In this document: in pieces, positions 5,702-6,127 of the stretch
Position numbering within the stretch: the stretch's first letter is position 1
Layout: the number at the start of each line of letters is the position of its first letter
Source: Frankiaceae bacterium
GTDB lineage: Bacteria > Actinomycetota > Actinomycetes > JAFAQI01
Direction: 5' to 3'
DNA: 6,127 nt
NCBI GenBank assembly: GCA_030840615.1
Contig: JAVEEE010000172.1
Span: 1-6,127, forward strand
Position numbers and translations under genes: made by a program
Notes under the pieces: model-generated
The model's input: the letters and a program-made list of their open reading frames with translations, nothing else
Databases searched by the model: none
What the model was told of the DNA's origin: nothing

Positions 5702-5707
5702 TATGGT
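5702..5707 (+). promoter_or_regulatory. Candidate -10 hexamer (TATGGT) for leaderless recN transcript
   Basis: TATGGT is followed by the 6-nt spacer CGGTCC and then GTG 5714. The hexamer therefore sits at -12 to -7 if transcription starts on the G of the start codon. There is no Shine-Dalgarno sequence before GTG 5714. No convincing -35, LexA-type palindrome or mycobacterial RecA-NDp upstream half is visible in the 57-bp gap. Confidence 0.55.
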
Positions 5708-5713
5708 CGGTCC

Positions 5714-6127
5714 GTGCTCGAGGAGCTGCGACTGCGCGGGCTCGGCGTGATCGACGACGCCGAGATCGAGCTCGGCCCGGGATTCACCGCGATCACCGGT
5801 GAGACCGGCGCCGGCAAGACGATGCTGCTGACGGGACTGGCGCTGCTCCTCGGCGCCCGGGCCGACCCGGGCCTCGTGCGGGCCGGCCACGACCGCCTGG
5901 AGGTCGAGGGGCGGGTCCGCGTCGACCCCGACGGGCCGGTGAGCAGCCGTGCCGTCGACGCGGGAGCCACCCTCGACGACGGCGCACTCATCCTCGCGCG
6001 CAGCGTCTCGAGCGAAGGACGGTCGCGGGCCTTCGTCGGAGGCAGGGCCGTGCCGGTGGGTGTGCTCGGCGAACTGGCCGACGACCTCGTGACCGTGCAC
6101 GGTCAGGCCGACCAGCGCGGCCTGCTG
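5714..6127 (+). CDS. recN: DNA repair protein RecN, N-terminal part (138 aa seen, cut by window end)
   Basis: RecN is an SMC-like ATPase that acts with RecA in double-strand break repair, holding DNA ends or sister chromatids together. The visible part is the N-terminal half of the ATPase head. It opens with L-E-E-L-R-L-R-G-L-G-V-I-D-D-A (2-16), has a Walker A motif G-E-T-G-A-G-K-T (29-36), then L-L-G-A-R-A-D (47-53), R-S-V-S-S-E-G-R-S-R-A-F-V-G-G (95-109), and the RecN-typical V-H-G-Q-A-D-Q (128-134). The coiled coil, zinc-free hinge region, Walker B and signature motif lie beyond the window. GTG 5714 is chosen because homologues start a few residues before E-L-R-x-R-G-L-G. The start lacks a ribosome-binding site and has TATGGT 6 nt upstream. 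The frame is open to the last base. Location after nadK matches the conserved tlyA-nadK-recN order. Confidence 0.95.
   Translation, partial: MLEELRLRGLGVIDDAEIELGPGFTAITGETGAGKTMLLTGLALLLGARADPGLVRAGHDRLEVEGRVRVDPDGPVSSRAVDAGATLDDGALILARSVSSEGRSRAFVGGRAVPVGVLGELADDLVTVHGQADQRGLL

Noticed and set aside
5657..5713. Search for a LexA box or RecA-NDp-type damage promoter before recN
   Set aside because: No GAAC-N4-GTTC-like palindrome and no TTGTCAGTGG-like upstream half is present in the gap.
4970..6100. Minus-strand frame of 376 codons opposite nadK and recN
   Set aside because: It lies antisense to two genes with clear catalytic motifs and has no recognisable domain of its own.

Overview
The window is GC-rich, densely packed bacterial chromosome. 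GTG starts are common (five of the nine genes) and codons end mostly in G or C. The gene order also points to a high-GC actinobacterium. A TPR protein, a HAD-IIA phosphatase, a tiny acidic protein, tlyA, nadK and recN in that order match, from memory, the Mycobacterium tuberculosis Rv1691-Rv1696 block. I cannot place the genus from sequence alone.

Layout. A small SSB-like OB-fold gene (53-427, +) runs convergently into a DUF1015 gene (402-1706, -), and their 3' ends overlap by 26 bp. A 109-bp divergent spacer separates DUF1015 from a 131-aa protein made almost entirely of three TPR units (1816-2211, +). That gene is coupled through a GTGA overlap to a HAD phosphatase with the long C-terminal extension seen in actinobacterial glycerol-3-phosphate phosphatases (2208-3239, +). 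A short SCP2-like gene lies on the opposite strand (3250-3600, -). It meets the phosphatase gene tail to tail at a small hairpin and interrupts the otherwise co-directional block. A 160-bp divergent spacer with a 15-bp tandem repeat leads into a second + operon: a 5-codon minicistron, a 59-aa acidic protein (3761-3940), tlyA (3942-4748), nadK (4745-5656) and, after a 57-bp gap, recN (5714 to the window edge, truncated).

Function. These are mostly housekeeping genes: ribosomal RNA 2'-O-methylation (tlyA), NADP synthesis (nadK), DNA repair (recN), single-strand DNA binding, and phosphometabolite hydrolysis. Co-transcription is supported by 4-bp stop/start overlaps and a 1-bp gap. I see no mobile element, CRISPR array, tRNA, rRNA or phage gene, and no clear new multi-gene system. 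The most interesting signals are fine-scale: two Shine-Dalgarno-less starts with a TANNNT hexamer placed for leaderless transcription (DUF1015 and recN), a minicistron that appears to feed the 59-aa gene, an SSB paralogue without the usual acidic tail, and an Asp in place of Glu in the NAD kinase N-E motif.
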